Origin: Vagococcus zengguangii
GTDB lineage: Bacteria; Bacillota; Bacilli; Lactobacillales; Vagococcaceae
NCBI RefSeq assembly: GCF_005145005.1
Contig: NZ_CP039712.1
Coordinates: 589,001 to 653,000, forward strand
Direction of reading: 5' to 3'
Length of the DNA stretch: 64,000 nucleotides
Of the stretch, positions 9,840-19,865 are shown one piece after another. The stretch's first letter is position 1; each line of letters opens with the position of its first letter. The notes under the pieces were generated by a model that saw only the letters and a list, made by a program, of their open reading frames with translations, made no database searches and was not told the DNA's origin. Both the position numbers and the translations under genes were made by a program.

Positions 9840-9960
9840 ATGTGTCACTCCCTTAACTACTGTTTATAATTATATTTTACAGTTTTTTGGAGATTTAATA
9901 AACTAAAAACTATTACTAAATTAAAAACTACACAAGAATTTTTTCTTGTGTAGTTTGCAT

Positions 9961-12141
9961 TTAATTAATCGCACGAACAGCAATGGTTTCGTCTTCGTTA
10001 AGATAAGCTTCGTAATGTGTTTTGTTTGGCTCATCTAGGAAGACTTGTGCTAAGTTATCTTCAATTTGTTCTTGGATGACACGACGTAACGGACGTGCAC
10101 CCATTTGAGGATTGTAACCTAAGTCGACTAATTTTTCTTTAACGTTCTGAGGTACGTCAATTTGTAAGTGTTGGGTTGCTAGCATATTGTTCACATCATC
10201 AATCATTAAGTTAACAATTTGTAGCAAGTTATCTTTTGAAAGAGCTGAGAACTCGATAATCCCATCGAAACGATTTAAGAATTCTGGCTTGAAGAAATCA
10301 CCTAGTTGAGATAAAACAGAGTGGGTTTTGCCTTCTCTAGCTGCCCCAAATCCAACGTTAGCTTCGACTGCTCCAGTTCCAGCATTACTTGTCATAATGA
10401 TAATGGTGTCTTTAAAGCTAACAGTTCGTCCTTGTGAATCGGTCAAGCGACCATCGTCTAAAATTTGCAAGAACATGTGCATCACATCTGGATGTGCTTT
10501 TTCGATTTCGTCTAATAAAACTAAGCTATAAGGAGATCGACGCACTTTTTCGGTTAATTGACCTGCTTCTTCATAGCCAACATAGCCAGGTGGTGAACCG
10601 ATTAATTTAGCCGTACTATGTTTATCCATGTATTCACTCATATCAAGGCGAATCATGGTATCCGTTGAACCGAATAGCTCAAAAGCTAATTGTTTGGCTA
10701 GTTCAGTTTTACCGACACCAGTTGGTCCGACGAATAAGAAGGAACCAATTGGGCGATTCTTTTTATTTAGACCAATACGATTACGGCGAATTGCTTTGGC
10801 TACTTTATCAATCGCTTCATCTTGACCGATGACATGACGTTGCAATTCTTCGGCTAAATGTTTCAATTGATTTTGTTCTTTTTCTTTTAAGTCCCCCACT
10901 GGTATACCGGTTTTTTGTTCGACAATCACCTCCATGTCTTTCTCGGTCACGGTTGGCATATCTTCTTCGGCGATTTGATTTTCTTTTAATTTTTCTAAAT
11001 GAGCAATCTGATCACGGTAATACGCTGCTTTTTCAAAATCTTCTTCTTTAGAAGCTTGTGTTTTTTGTTCAACCGCATTTTGTAAGCGACGTTCAATCAA
11101 CTCAGGGTCAAGCATTTGAATGGTCAGATTTTTCTTGGAACCTGATTCATCGAGTAAGTCGATGGCTTTGTCAGGTAAGAAGCGATCTTGAATGTATCGG
11201 CTAGATAAGCTAACGGCAGCTTCGATTGCAGCGTCATCGTATTTAACATGATGATAGTCTTCGTATCGTTTTTGAATTCCTTTTAGAATTTCTAAGGTTT
11301 GTTCAGGGGTCGGTTCATCTACTCGAACAGGTTGTAGACGGCGTTCTAAGGCAGCATCTTTTTCGATTAAACGATACTCTGCTAGAGTAGTTGCACCTAC
11401 CAGTTGAAGTTTGCCACGAGCAAGGGCTGGTTTTAATATGTTGCCGGCATCCATACTACCGTCACCTGCTGAACCTGCACCGACTATTTCATGAATCTCA
11501 TCGATAAACAAAATGACGTTTTGATTTGCTTCGACTTCATCCATTAATTGTTTCATGCGTTCTTCAAATTGACCACGGATACCAGTTCCTTGCACTAATG
11601 ATACGACATCTAATTGAATAACTTCTTTATCTTGTAGTTTTTGAGGGACTTCGTTATTAATGATTTTTAATGCTAATCCTTCAACTACGGCAGTTTTACC
11701 GACACCAGGTTCGCCGATTAAGACAGGGTTATTTTTTGTTCTTCTATTTAATATCTCGATGACGCGCGTAATTTCTTCGTCACGGCCAATAACTGGATCA
11801 ATTCGACCTTGGCGCGCTTCTTCGGTCAAGTTAAGACCATATTCAGCCAAAAGACTTTGATTTTGTCCAGGACCTTGCGGTGGTTGACCAGGCGCTTGGT
11901 TTTGAGTAGGAGGCGTTTGACGTATATTACTTTGATTGAATTGTTGTGACAGTGCACGGTACCAATCATCAATTGAACTAAAACCATAAGGGTCCTTATT
12001 CATCGTTGGTGGCATGGTAGTGTTCGCTTGATTTAATTCACGATAACATTTTTGACATAGATATACTTTGTTTGTTTGACTCCCTGTCATAATTGAAAGG
12101 GTGATGGTTGCTTGATTTTGTTTACAGTTTTGGCAAAGCAT
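9961..12141 (-). CDS. clpE: ATP-dependent Clp protease ATP-binding subunit ClpE
   Basis: HSP100 unfoldase that delivers heat-damaged proteins to ClpP. It is 726 residues. Domain order: N-terminal zinc finger (CQNCKQNQ near residue 4 and CQKCYREL near 30) diagnostic of ClpE, first AAA+ domain with GEPGVGKT, a UVR-like coiled segment ([17 protein letters not shown]), then second AAA+ domain with GPTGVGKT and the C-terminal D2-small domain. The frame opens at GTG 12150, but AGGAT abuts that codon and is correctly spaced for ATG 12141. A promoter and CtsR operator lie upstream, so it is heat-shock controlled. Confidence 0.97.
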   Translation of the reverse strand: MLCQNCKQNQATITLSIMTGSQTNKVYLCQKCYRELNQANTTMPPTMNKDPYGFSSIDDWYRALSQQFNQSNIRQTPPTQNQAPGQPPQGPGQNQSLLAEYGLNLTEEARQGRIDPVIGRDEEITRVIEILNRRTKNNPVLIGEPGVGKTAVVEGLALKIINNEVPQKLQDKEVIQLDVVSLVQGTGIRGQFEERMKQLMDEVEANQNVILFIDEIHEIVGAGSAGDGSMDAGNILKPALARGKLQLVGATTLAEYRLIEKDAALERRLQPVRVDEPTPEQTLEILKGIQKRYEDYHHVKYDDAAIEAAVSLSSRYIQDRFLPDKAIDLLDESGSKKNLTIQMLDPELIERRLQNAVEQKTQASKEEDFEKAAYYRDQIAHLEKLKENQIAEEDMPTVTEKDMEVIVEQKTGIPVGDLKEKEQNQLKHLAEELQRHVIGQDEAIDKVAKAIRRNRIGLNKKNRPIGSFLFVGPTGVGKTELAKQLAFELFGSTDTMIRLDMSEYMDKHSTAKLIGSPPGYVGYEEAGQLTEKVRRSPYSLVLLDEIEKAHPDVMHMFLQILDDGRLTDSQGRTVSFKDTIIIMTSNAGTGAVEANVGFGAAREGKTHSVLSQLGDFFKPEFLNRFDGIIEFSALSKDNLLQIVNLMIDDVNNMLATQHLQIDVPQNVKEKLVDLGYNPQMGARPLRRVIQEQIEDNLAQVFLDEPNKTHYEAYLNEDETIAVRAIN

Positions 12142-12182
12142 AAGTGTCACATCCTTTTTTTGAAATAGAGATCAGAAGGTTA

Positions 12183-12199
12183 ATTGACCTTTTTTGACC
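12183..12199 (-). promoter_or_regulatory. CtsR operator of clpE
   Basis: Read on the minus strand, GGTCAAA, a 3-base AAA spacer and GGTCAAT form the tandem heptad bound by the class III heat-shock repressor CtsR (consensus GGTCAAA-NAN-GGTCAAA, one mismatch). It lies just downstream of the -10 box, where a bound repressor would block transcription. Confidence 0.92.
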
Positions 12200-12208
12200 T
12201 TTGAAATA

Positions 12209-12237
12209 ATTATACTGACTAAAGAATAAAATTTCAA
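12209..12237 (-). promoter_or_regulatory. sigma-A promoter of clpE
   Basis: Minus strand -35 TTGAAA (12232-12237) and -10 TATAAT (12209-12214) with a 17-base spacer, directly upstream of the CtsR operator and about 70 bases before the start codon. Confidence 0.85.
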
Positions 12238-12380
12238 GAATTAGGCCTTTGGATGAAAGTTTGAAAATAAGATAATTAACAAATAGAGATAAAATGTAAA
12301 TAAGTTATGTTAATTTCATGAAAATTTCACAAAATAACCTTAAATATAAATTTTTTGTTAATCCTGTCAAAACTAATGTA

Positions 12381-12394
12381 TGAAAGCGGTTTAA
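12381..12394 (+). promoter_or_regulatory. candidate catabolite-responsive element (cre) before ptsH
   Basis: TGAAAGCGGTTTAA matches the CcpA consensus TGWAANCGNTNWCA at 13 of 14 positions. It lies about 130 bases upstream of ptsH, the gene for CcpA's own co-effector HPr. Binding is inferred, not shown. Confidence 0.5.
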
Positions 12395-12408
12395 TCACGA
12401 TAAAAAAG

Positions 12409-12437
12409 TTGTAAGGATTCAAAAAAAATGGTAATGT
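12409..12437 (+). promoter_or_regulatory. candidate ptsHI promoter
   Basis: TTGTAA (12409-12414) and TAATGT (12432-12437) with a 17-base spacer. The gap 12238-12516 otherwise holds AT-rich sequence, the cre-like site and a hairpin at 12450-12479 in the ptsH leader. A competing upstream promoter near 12355 (TTGTTA) is possible. Confidence 0.45.
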
Positions 12438-12449
12438 TAACAATTGAAA

Positions 12450-12479
12450 GGGATATTATTGAGCAATTGAAAATATCCC
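12450..12479 (+). other. hairpin in the ptsH leader
   Basis: GGGATATT at 12450-12457 pairs with AATATCCC at 12472-12479 around a 14-base loop. A C and A7 follow rather than a T run, so it is not a terminator. It may protect the abundant ptsHI mRNA or affect translation. Confidence 0.5.
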
Positions 12480-12516
12480 CAAAAAAATTGTTGAAGACAA
12501 AGGAGAACGAACAATT

Positions 12517-12783
12517 ATGGAAAAAAAAGAATTTCACATTATCGCTGATACAGGAATCCACGCTCGTCCAGCTACTTTATTAGTACAAGCTGCAAGCAAA
12601 TTCACTTCTGATATCAACTTAGAGTACAAAGGTAAAGCAGTAAACTTAAAATCAATCATGGGCGTTATGTCTTTAGGTGTTGGCCAAGGTGCTGATATCG
12701 CTATCACTGCTGAAGGTGCTGACGAAGTAGAAGCTATCGCTGCAATCGCTGAAGCAATGCAAAAAGAAGGTTTATCTGAATAA
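12517..12783 (+). CDS. ptsH: Phosphocarrier protein HPr
   Basis: Carries phosphate from Enzyme I to sugar-specific EIIA proteins. It is 88 residues. The catalytic His15 is in GIHARPA and the regulatory Ser46 in [11 protein letters not shown], so both the phosphotransfer and the HPr-kinase sites are intact and it can act as CcpA co-repressor when Ser-phosphorylated. AAAGGAGAA precedes the ATG. The codon choice is strongly biased, as expected for a highly expressed gene. Its stop overlaps the ptsI start by one base. Confidence 0.98.
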   Translation: MEKKEFHIIADTGIHARPATLLVQAASKFTSDINLEYKGKAVNLKSIMGVMSLGVGQGADIAITAEGADEVEAIAAIAEAMQKEGLSE

Positions 12784-14504
12784 TGTCTGAGATGTTAAAA
12801 GGTATCGGAGCTAGTGATGGTGTAGCTGTTGCTAAGGCTTATATGTTAATCGAACCTGATTTATCTTTTACTAAAACAACAGTTGAAGATTCTGAAGGAG
12901 AAGTTAGCCGCTTAAAAGCTGCTTTAGCAAAAGCAACAGAAGAAATCACTGCTATTCGTGAAAAAGCCGCTGCAACATTAGGTGAAGAAGAAGCGCAAGT
13001 TTTCGATGCTCACTTAATGGTATTAGCAGACCCAGAAATGGTTGGTGCTGTTGAATCAAACATTAATGATAACAAAGTTAATGCTGAATCAGCGCTTAAA
13101 GAAGTAACTGATATGTTTATCACTATGTTTGAATCTATGGAAGATAACCCATACATGCAAGAACGTGCTGCTGATATTAAAGACGTTACTAAACGTGTCA
13201 TTAGTCACTTATTAAATGTTAAATTACCAAACCCATCAATGATTGATGAAGAGGTTATCGTGATCGCTCACGACTTAACACCAAGTGATACAGCACAATT
13301 AGACCGTCGTTTTGTTAAAGCATTCGTTACAAATATTGGTGGTAGAACATCTCACTCAGCTATTATGGCTCGTTCTTTAGAAATTCCTGCAGTCGTAGGT
13401 ACGATGGAAATTACTAATTCAGTAGTTGAAGATCAACTATTAGCTGTTAACGGTATTACGGGTGAAGTTATCGTTGAACCAACGGAAGAAGAACAAGCAG
13501 TTGTTAATAAAGCTGGTGAAGAATATGCTGCAATGAAAGCTGAATGGGACAAACTAAAAGATGCTCAAACAGTAACAGCTGACGGCAAACACTTTGAATT
13601 AGCTGCTAATATTGGAACACCTAAAGATTTAGAAGGTGTTAACAATAACGGTGGTGAAGCAGTTGGTTTATACCGTACTGAATTCTTATACATGGATTCT
13701 CCTGAATTACCATCTGAAGATGCTCAATTTGAAGCATACAAAGCGGTATTAGAAGGAATGAACGGCAAACCAGTTGTGGTTCGTACAATGGATATTGGTG
13801 GAGATAAAGAATTACCTTACTTACCATTACCACACGAAATGAACCCATTCTTAGGTTACCGTGCATTACGTATTTCATTAGTAGAAGATGATATGTTTAG
13901 AACACAATTACGTGCTTTATTACGTGCATCTGTATACGGTCAATTACGTATTATGTTCCCAATGGTTGCAACCTTAAAAGAGTTCCGTGCTGCTAAAGCA
14001 ATGCTTGATGAAGAAAAAGCTAAATTGATTGCTGACGGTGTCGCTGTTGCAGATGATATCCAAGTGGGTATCATGATTGAAATTCCTGCAGCTGCAGTTA
14101 TCGCTGATAAATTTGCAAAAGAAGTTGACTTCTTCTCAGTAGGAACAAACGATTTAATCCAATATACTATGGCGGCAGACCGTATGAACGAACGCGTTTC
14201 TTACCTATACCAACCATATAACCCATCAATCTTACGTTTAATTAAACACGTAATCGATTCAGCACATGCTGAAGGTAAATGGGCTGGTATGTGTGGTGAG
14301 ATGGCTGGCGATCAAACAGCTGTTCCTTTATTAGTAGGTTTAGGATTAGATGAGTTCTCTATGAGCGCAACAAGTATCTTAAAAACACGTAGCTTAATGA
14401 AACGTTTAGATTCAACTAAGATGGCTGAATTAGCTGACAAAGCAATCAATGATTGTGACACAGCTGAAGAAGTTGTTGCTTTAGTTGAAGAATATACTCA
14501 GTAA
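12783..14504 (+). CDS. ptsI: PTS Enzyme I (phosphoenolpyruvate-protein phosphotransferase)
   Basis: Transfers phosphate from PEP to HPr, the first step of sugar uptake by all PTS systems. It is 573 residues, full length. The phospho-accepting His is in [12 protein letters not shown] near residue 190. The PEP-binding barrel has YRTEFLYM near 300 and [19 protein letters not shown] near 455, and the catalytic Cys is in GMCGEMAGD near 502. Translation is coupled to ptsH through TAATG. A terminator follows at once. Confidence 0.98.
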   Translation: MSEMLKGIGASDGVAVAKAYMLIEPDLSFTKTTVEDSEGEVSRLKAALAKATEEITAIREKAAATLGEEEAQVFDAHLMVLADPEMVGAVESNINDNKVNAESALKEVTDMFITMFESMEDNPYMQERAADIKDVTKRVISHLLNVKLPNPSMIDEEVIVIAHDLTPSDTAQLDRRFVKAFVTNIGGRTSHSAIMARSLEIPAVVGTMEITNSVVEDQLLAVNGITGEVIVEPTEEEQAVVNKAGEEYAAMKAEWDKLKDAQTVTADGKHFELAANIGTPKDLEGVNNNGGEAVGLYRTEFLYMDSPELPSEDAQFEAYKAVLEGMNGKPVVVRTMDIGGDKELPYLPLPHEMNPFLGYRALRISLVEDDMFRTQLRALLRASVYGQLRIMFPMVATLKEFRAAKAMLDEEKAKLIADGVAVADDIQVGIMIEIPAAAVIADKFAKEVDFFSVGTNDLIQYTMAADRMNERVSYLYQPYNPSILRLIKHVIDSAHAEGKWAGMCGEMAGDQTAVPLLVGLGLDEFSMSATSILKTRSLMKRLDSTKMAELADKAINDCDTAEEVVALVEEYTQ

Positions 14505-14513
14505 TTAAATTAA

Positions 14514-14546
14514 ACTCGAAGATCAATTTGATCTTCGGGTTTTTTG
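14514..14546 (+). terminator. ptsHI terminator
   Basis: ACTCGAAGATC (14514-14524) pairs with GATCTTCGGGT (14530-14540) in an 11-bp stem with one G-T pair, followed by TTTTTTG. Confidence 0.92.
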
Positions 14547-14928
14547 TTTATTTCATATTTTGAATTTGGTAGGTCAAATTTGAGTTTTCTTAATGCATAA
14601 TTGAACTATTGTGAATGGGAATCTTGTGATATTCTGAGATTGTTCGAAGTAATTCTAATAGGGATAGGTCATTGGAGTTATTTTTAAAAAGGGTTACGCT
14701 TGTTATTGTCTGATAACAGGGGTAGCAAAAATAAAAAGGTTATTCATATAAAAAAAGCTTTCGAGTCCTTTAAGGGGGCTTGAAAGCTTTTTTGCCCTAC
14801 AAAAACATAATAAATACAACGTTAGACTGAGGCTTTTAGTACTAGATATGGTATATTAGATTTAATAAATTATCGGATGAATAGGTTGTTAACTTGGTAT
14901 GATTGAATAGAGATTGTGGGGGTTTATA
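14547..14928 (+). other. gene-free gap with two strong hairpins; candidate non-coding RNA
   Basis: No credible coding frame. GTTACGCTTGTTAT (14693-14706) pairs with ATAACAGGGGTAGC (14713-14726), giving a 14-position stem with one mismatch. Thirty bases later, 14757-14768 pairs with 14776-14787 in a 12-bp stem followed by a run of T (14788-14793), a textbook intrinsic terminator. ptsI already has its own terminator at 14514, so the second one has no upstream gene to end and implies a separate short transcript. I could not fix a convincing promoter; possible -10 boxes are near 14600-14660. Confidence 0.45.
14757..14794 (+). terminator. second intrinsic terminator downstream of ptsI
   Basis: GCTTTCGAGTCC at 14757-14768 pairs with GGGCTTGAAAGC at 14776-14787 (two G-T pairs) and is followed by TTTTTTG. 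It is preceded by a run of A, so it could also work on the other strand. Confidence 0.85.
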
Positions 14929-16170
14929 ATGAAGGTGGGTATTTTTACTGATACATACTTTCCGCAAATAAGCGGAGTATCGACATCAGTCAAAACATTA
15001 AAAGGAGAGCTTGAGCAGTTAGGGCATGAGGTTATTATTTTTACAACAACTGACCCTCATGCTATAGATGACGAACCAGACATTGTTCGTTTGCCAAGTA
15101 TTCCATTTATTTCATTTAAAGATAGAAGGATGGTCATTCGTGGGTTGATTCATGCTTATGAAGTTGCCAAAGACTATCAATTAGAGTTGGTTCATACGCA
15201 AACCGAGTTTGGAGTAGGATTATTAGGTAAATTTGTGGCAAGGAAATTGAATATTCCTATTATTCATACATATCACACCATGTACGAAGATTACTTGCAT
15301 TATATCGCGAAAGGTATCATTGTCCGTCCGCAACATGTTCGAATTATGACACGTAAGTTTTGTCACCATCTTGATGGAGTGGTTTGTCCTAGCCAACGTG
15401 TTGAAAACAAGTTACATGAATACGATATTAACTTGCCAATGAGAATAATACCGACGGGGATTGATTTAAAGCAATTTAGTTCCAATTCTTTAGATTGCGT
15501 GAGTTTTCGACAACAATTAGGGATTGCTGAAGATAAGACTATCTTATTGTCGTTAAGTCGCTTATCTTATGAAAAAAATATTCAAGCAATTATTCACGGG
15601 ATGCCAGAGATTGTTGCTGCGAATAAGACCAATCATTTAGTAGTGGCTGGTGATGGTCCTTATCGTGAAGAGCTTGAGCAATTAGTTGATGAACTTCAAC
15701 TTGATGATGCTGTGAGTTTTGTGGGGGAAGTAGATAATAGTATGGTGAATCAGTATTATCAATTAGCCGACTATTTTGTTTCTTTATCTACATCAGAGTC
15801 GCAAGGATTAACCTATATTGAGGCATTGGCTGCTAAAACACCCATTATCGCCAAAGAAAATGATTATTTGAAACGTTTAGTGACAAATGAAGCGATGGGG
15901 CTATTATTGCCAAATGAAGAATCTTTTGCTAAATGTTTTATTGACTATCAAGCTAAAGAGGTCAATCATGCACCAAAATATTTTGAAGAACAATTGAACG
16001 TAATTTCTAGTACGACGTTTGGTAAGAGAGTTGAAACGTTTTATCAAGAAATAGTTAGGTTAGACCAATCAAGTAAGTTAACACAAGATGTTGAGGAAGG
16101 TGTGGCTTTTAAGCCAAAACAACTTGTTAATAAAACCTTAAAAATTATTAGAAGAACTAAGCGATTTTAA
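14929..16170 (+). CDS. Glycosyltransferase family 4, probably diacylglycerol glucosyltransferase type
   Basis: A 413-residue GT-B fold enzyme. The N-terminus MKVGIFTDTYFPQISGVSTS is typical of GT4 enzymes that put glucose on diacylglycerol to make the glycolipid anchor of lipoteichoic acid (BgsA/BgsB group). The C-terminal nucleotide-sugar site has the GDGPYREELE segment near residue 245 and STSESQGLTYIEALA near 287, including the EX7E pattern. ATG 14929 follows GGGGG at 14918-14922; the TTG 14914 frame extension has no ribosome site. The exact acceptor cannot be told from sequence alone. Confidence 0.85.
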   Translation: MKVGIFTDTYFPQISGVSTSVKTLKGELEQLGHEVIIFTTTDPHAIDDEPDIVRLPSIPFISFKDRRMVIRGLIHAYEVAKDYQLELVHTQTEFGVGLLGKFVARKLNIPIIHTYHTMYEDYLHYIAKGIIVRPQHVRIMTRKFCHHLDGVVCPSQRVENKLHEYDINLPMRIIPTGIDLKQFSSNSLDCVSFRQQLGIAEDKTILLSLSRLSYEKNIQAIIHGMPEIVAANKTNHLVVAGDGPYREELEQLVDELQLDDAVSFVGEVDNSMVNQYYQLADYFVSLSTSESQGLTYIEALAAKTPIIAKENDYLKRLVTNEAMGLLLPNEESFAKCFIDYQAKEVNHAPKYFEEQLNVISSTTFGKRVETFYQEIVRLDQSSKLTQDVEEGVAFKPKQLVNKTLKIIRRTKRF

Positions 16171-16191
16171 ACACTTAGTTCTTTTTTTTTT
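16152..16191 (+). terminator. terminator of the glycosyltransferase gene
   Basis: AAGAACTAAG (16152-16161) pairs with CTTAGTTCTT (16174-16183), followed by a T run. The stem begins inside the last codons of the gene. Confidence 0.88.
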
Positions 16192-16235
16192 GCGCATAAA
16201 TAGGTATGATATGAGTAATGAAGGGGGCTACAATT

Positions 16236-17096
16236 ATGAAAATTGGTTTTATCGGCACAGGCGTTATGGGTGCCTCTATTATTAAACATTTAATGCAAGC
16301 AGGTCATGACTTAGTGGTCTATAATCGAACGAAAGCCAAAACAGACGAATTAGTGTCTTTAGGTGCTACTTGGGCAGAAACGCCTCAAAAAGTGGCAGAA
16401 ACTTCTGACCTAATCTTTTCAATGGTTGGCTATCCACAAGATGTGGAAGAAATTTATTATGGGGAAACAGGCATCTTTGCAGCGGATGTTACAGGTAAAA
16501 TCTTAGTTGATATGACAACGAGTACGCCAACCTTAGCTGAACGTATTTATGAGACAGCTGAAGAACGCGGTGCAAGTAGTTTGGATGCGCCGGTGTCAGG
16601 TGGCGATTTAGGGGCTAAAAATGGGACACTAACGATTATGGTTGGTGGCGACGAAGTTACCTATGCACAAGTTGCGCCTGTTCTTGCAACATTTGGTAAG
16701 ACGATTAATTTACAAGGTTCAGCAGGTAAAGGCCAACATACGAAAATGGCCAATCAAATTATGATTGCTGGGACAATGACAGGGATGACTGAATTGTTAG
16801 TCTACGCAAAAGCAGCCAATCTAGATTTAGAAAAAGTTATCGCGACCGTTGGTGGAGGAAGCGCCGCTAACTGGTCATTAACCAATTATTCTCCTCGAAT
16901 TTTAAAAGAAGATTTTACGCCTGGTTTTTTTGTGAAGCATTTTATTAAAGACTTAAAGATTGCTTTAGATGAGGCAGAGAAAATGCAAATTGAATTACCA
17001 GCCACAAGATTAGCGAAGGTCTTATACGAAAAATTAGCAGCAGAAGGCTATGAAAATAATGGGACCCAATCTTTAATTAAATTATGGTGGGATTAA
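16236..17096 (+). CDS. NAD(P)-dependent beta-hydroxyacid dehydrogenase family protein
   Basis: A 286-residue enzyme of the 3-hydroxyisobutyrate / tartronate semialdehyde reductase family. The Rossmann motif GFIGTGVMGASI is at the N-terminus. The substrate loop DAPVSGGDLGAKNGTL is near residue 120. The catalytic Lys is expected in GKGQHTKMANQ near 170. ATG 16236 follows AAGGGGG with good spacing. The substrate is not determined by the sequence and no pathway neighbours help. Confidence 0.88.
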   Translation: MKIGFIGTGVMGASIIKHLMQAGHDLVVYNRTKAKTDELVSLGATWAETPQKVAETSDLIFSMVGYPQDVEEIYYGETGIFAADVTGKILVDMTTSTPTLAERIYETAEERGASSLDAPVSGGDLGAKNGTLTIMVGGDEVTYAQVAPVLATFGKTINLQGSAGKGQHTKMANQIMIAGTMTGMTELLVYAKAANLDLEKVIATVGGGSAANWSLTNYSPRILKEDFTPGFFVKHFIKDLKIALDEAEKMQIELPATRLAKVLYEKLAAEGYENNGTQSLIKLWWD

Positions 17097-17211
17097 CTAA
17101 TTAATTAAGAATAATTATAGAAAACTTTTATAAATTCTGTTATTATCAATGCATATTAGACAACTTTTTGATACAATGTAACAGGAAGCGAAATTAAAGG
17201 AGGCTTGCCTT

Positions 17212-17445
17212 ATGAAAAGTTCAAAACTAGTAGCCATTCTTAAACGCTTGGATGCTATGACAGAAACAACTGAAACTGAAGTACAAACTCGCCGTTTCGA
17301 AAACGAAGGTGTTGAAAAATGCTTAGTTAGCTATGACCCAGCGACAAGTACGTTTGAGTTGACAGAATCAGGATCACAAGAAGTTTATCAATTTGACGAT
17401 ATTGACTTTGTTGCGATGGAAATTTTTGAATTATTAGACGCATAA
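17212..17445 (+). CDS. ykuJ: YkuJ family protein (DUF1797)
   Basis: A 77-residue acidic cytosolic protein. The N-terminus KLVAILKRLDAMTE and the RRFENEGVEKCLVSYD core are typical of the YkuJ/DUF1797 family, whose function is unknown. A clear AAAGGAGG precedes the ATG. Just upstream there is AT-rich sequence. A 13-bp hairpin follows the stop. Confidence 0.85.
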   Translation: MKSSKLVAILKRLDAMTETTETEVQTRRFENEGVEKCLVSYDPATSTFELTESGSQEVYQFDDIDFVAMEIFELLDA

Positions 17446-17448
17446 TTA

Positions 17449-17488
17449 ATTTAAGGAGCTATGACACCCACGTCTTAGCTCCTTAAAT
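17449..17488 (+). other. long inverted repeat after ykuJ
   Basis: ATTTAAGGAGCTA (17449-17461) is perfectly complementary to TAGCTCCTTAAAT (17476-17488). There is no T run, so termination may be weak; the stem may instead protect the mRNA end or partly separate ykuJ from the TPR gene 40 bases on. Confidence 0.6.
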
Positions 17489-17527
17489 ATTAAATAAAAT
17501 CAGTCATTTAAGTAAAGGAGTAGTAGG

Positions 17528-18466
17528 ATGAGTGAGGGAGTTATTGAATTTCCAGAGAATTATCATAATCATCTAAATTTGGGTGAAACTGCCTTTCAAG
17601 AAGAACGTTACAATGAAGCTTTAACACATTTTCAGGCGGCTTACAATATGGAAAATGAACCCACAGCTAATAGATGGTTAGTCAAAACAGCGTTAGTACT
17701 TAATGAGTTCGAACTAGCAAGTAAAATTGCTGAGGAGCGCTTAAATGATTATTTAGCTAATTCTGAGTATTTAGTCATGTACTTAGACGCATTAATTGGG
17801 CAAAAGAAATTTCAACGTGCACGCCTATTTATAGAAGTATATGCAGATTCTGAAGTGAAAGCCCAGCAATCAACCGTGCTACAACAAGCTGAAGAACATG
17901 CGCTACGTTTTGATAGTCGGAAGATTCAAGAAAATATGACTAAATTAGCGACGTGGTATCCAGAGCCACATGAAATAGTTGCTTTTTTAGATAGTTTGAA
18001 TGAATTGCCTTATGAAAAATTTATGGAGCGAGTATTAGCGATTTTAAAAGACAAACGCCATTCGTTAATGTTACGTAATCAGTTGTTGAATACGTTACGC
18101 TTACTTAAAGTTGAAAAAGCTGTTCATATTATTGATTATCAAGAACAAACACGCGAAGTCACACCAAGCACGCTAGAGATTATGGGACGTGAGCAAACTT
18201 ACTTACAAGTATCAGCGATTCTTAATAAGCTAGTTGGTGAACAACCCAACGTCTTGAATCAATTGTTGGCAGATCAACGACGTTTCTTTAATATCGTATA
18301 TCCGTTAGCTAAGAAAGACATTCGCTCGGTTGAAAACTGGTTAAGTGTGACTTTAGCACCTTATAACGGACTTGTCCGTTTACCAATTGATGAACAAGCG
18401 CTAGAAGAGGTAGCGGAACTGACCGTTTTTAACCAAGTATTAGCTAAAATGGGTTTAAAACCATAA
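17528..18466 (+). CDS. TPR-repeat protein of unknown function
   Basis: A 312-residue soluble protein. The first ~110 residues form tetratricopeptide-like repeats (HNHLNLGETAFQEERYNEA, EYLVMYLDALIGQKKFQRA). The rest is helical with no catalytic motif that I recognise. It starts at ATG 17528 after AAAGGAGTAG. It sits directly before tig, so a chaperone-related or scaffold role is possible, but that is only from position. No signal peptide or membrane segment. Confidence 0.75.
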   Translation: MSEGVIEFPENYHNHLNLGETAFQEERYNEALTHFQAAYNMENEPTANRWLVKTALVLNEFELASKIAEERLNDYLANSEYLVMYLDALIGQKKFQRARLFIEVYADSEVKAQQSTVLQQAEEHALRFDSRKIQENMTKLATWYPEPHEIVAFLDSLNELPYEKFMERVLAILKDKRHSLMLRNQLLNTLRLLKVEKAVHIIDYQEQTREVTPSTLEIMGREQTYLQVSAILNKLVGEQPNVLNQLLADQRRFFNIVYPLAKKDIRSVENWLSVTLAPYNGLVRLPIDEQALEEVAELTVFNQVLAKMGLKP

Positions 18467-18492
18467 GAATCAAGGGGATTTTGAATAAGTGT

Positions 18493-18521
18493 TTTACATT
18501 TAACTATTAATATTGTATAAT
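18493..18521 (+). promoter_or_regulatory. sigma-A promoter of tig
   Basis: TTTACA (18493-18498) and TATAAT (18516-18521) with a 17-base spacer, 47 bases before the tig ATG. Confidence 0.85.
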
Positions 18522-18568
18522 TTGAGGGTATGTAAACGAATAAACTACTATGTGGAGGGACTATATAC

Positions 18569-19852
18569 ATGACAGCCAAATGGGAAAAAAAAGGCACAAA
18601 TGATGGAGTTTTATCATTTGAAATTAGCCAAGAATTAATCCAACCAGAATTAACAAAAACTTTTAATAAAGTGAAAAGAAATATCTCAGTACCGGGATTC
18701 CGTAAAGGGAAAATTTCTCGCCAAATGTTCAACAAAATGTACGGCGAAGCAGCTTTATACGAAGATACTTTAAATGCTTTATTACCAGCAGCATACGATG
18801 CAGCGGTTAAAGAAGCAGGAATTGAGCCAGTTGCTCAACCATCAGTTAACGTAACCAAAATGGAAGCTGAAGGCGCTTGGGAAATCACTGCTGAAGTTAC
18901 TGTAAAACCTGAAGTTAAATTAGGTGAATACAAAAACTTAACAGTTGAAAAACAAGACCGTGAAGTAACAGAAGAAGAAGTTGACGCAACAATCGAAGAA
19001 AAACGTCAATCATTAGCTGAATTAGTCTTAAAAGAAGACGCTGCAGCTGAAGCTGGCGACACTGTTGTTATCGACTATAAAGGAATGAAAGACGGCGTAG
19101 CATTTGACGGTGGTACTGCTGAAAATCAATCATTAGAATTAGGTTCTAACACATTCATCCCTGGATTTGAAGAACAATTAATCGGCGCTAAAGCTGGCGA
19201 TGATGTTGAAGTGAAAGTGACTTTCCCTGAAGAATATCACGCTGAAGACTTAGCTGGTGCTGAAGCAATTTTTGAAGTGAAAGTACACGAAGTTAAAGGT
19301 AAAGAATTACCAGAATTAGACGATGAATTTGCTAAAGATGCAGATGAAGAAGTTGAAACATTTGCTGAATACAAAGAAAAAGTTCGTGCGTCTCTAGTTG
19401 AAGCTAAAGAAAAAGCGGCTAAAGAAAAAGTGGAAGAATTAGCAATCGAGCAAGCTGTTGCTAACGCTGAAATCGTTGAATTACCACACGTAATGGTTCA
19501 CGACGAAGTACACCGTGCAATGGATGAGTACTTAGGAAACATGCAACGTCAAGGAATTTCTCCTGAGTTATACTACCAAATCACTGGTACAACTGAAGCT
19601 GACTTACACAAACAATTTGAAGCTGATGCTGACAAACGTGTGAAAACAAGCTTAGTAATCGAAGCAGTTGCTGCTGCTGAAGGTTATGAAGTAACAGAAG
19701 AAGATATCAACGCTGAAATCAAAACATTATCAGAAACTTACGGTATGGAAGAAGATGCTATCCGTAAAGCATTAACAGCTGAAATGTTAAAACATGATAT
19801 CGTATTGAAAAAAGCTTTAGACGTTATTACTGAAACTGCTAAAGAAGCTTAA
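18569..19852 (+). CDS. tig: Trigger factor, ribosome-bound chaperone and peptidyl-prolyl isomerase
   Basis: Binds nascent chains at the ribosome exit tunnel. It is 427 residues, normal length. The N-terminal ribosome-binding signature is [19 protein letters not shown] near residue 43. The FKBP-type domain is at about 150-240 ([30 protein letters not shown]). The C-terminal helical arms follow. GGAGGG precedes the ATG. Codon choice is highly biased, like ptsHI. It has its own promoter and terminator. Confidence 0.98.
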   Translation: MTAKWEKKGTNDGVLSFEISQELIQPELTKTFNKVKRNISVPGFRKGKISRQMFNKMYGEAALYEDTLNALLPAAYDAAVKEAGIEPVAQPSVNVTKMEAEGAWEITAEVTVKPEVKLGEYKNLTVEKQDREVTEEEVDATIEEKRQSLAELVLKEDAAAEAGDTVVIDYKGMKDGVAFDGGTAENQSLELGSNTFIPGFEEQLIGAKAGDDVEVKVTFPEEYHAEDLAGAEAIFEVKVHEVKGKELPELDDEFAKDADEEVETFAEYKEKVRASLVEAKEKAAKEKVEELAIEQAVANAEIVELPHVMVHDEVHRAMDEYLGNMQRQGISPELYYQITGTTEADLHKQFEADADKRVKTSLVIEAVAAAEGYEVTEEDINAEIKTLSETYGMEEDAIRKALTAEMLKHDIVLKKALDVITETAKEA

Positions 19853-19865
19853 TTCATTATCAAGT

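Noticed and set aside
14593-14665. a definite promoter for the candidate small RNA
   Set aside because: Several TATAAT-like boxes exist, but none pairs with a good -35 at 16-18 bases, so I do not call one.
18361-18735. 124-residue minus-strand frame across the TPR gene end and tig start
   Set aside because: It overlaps two real genes and the tig promoter, has no recognisable domain and no ribosome site.
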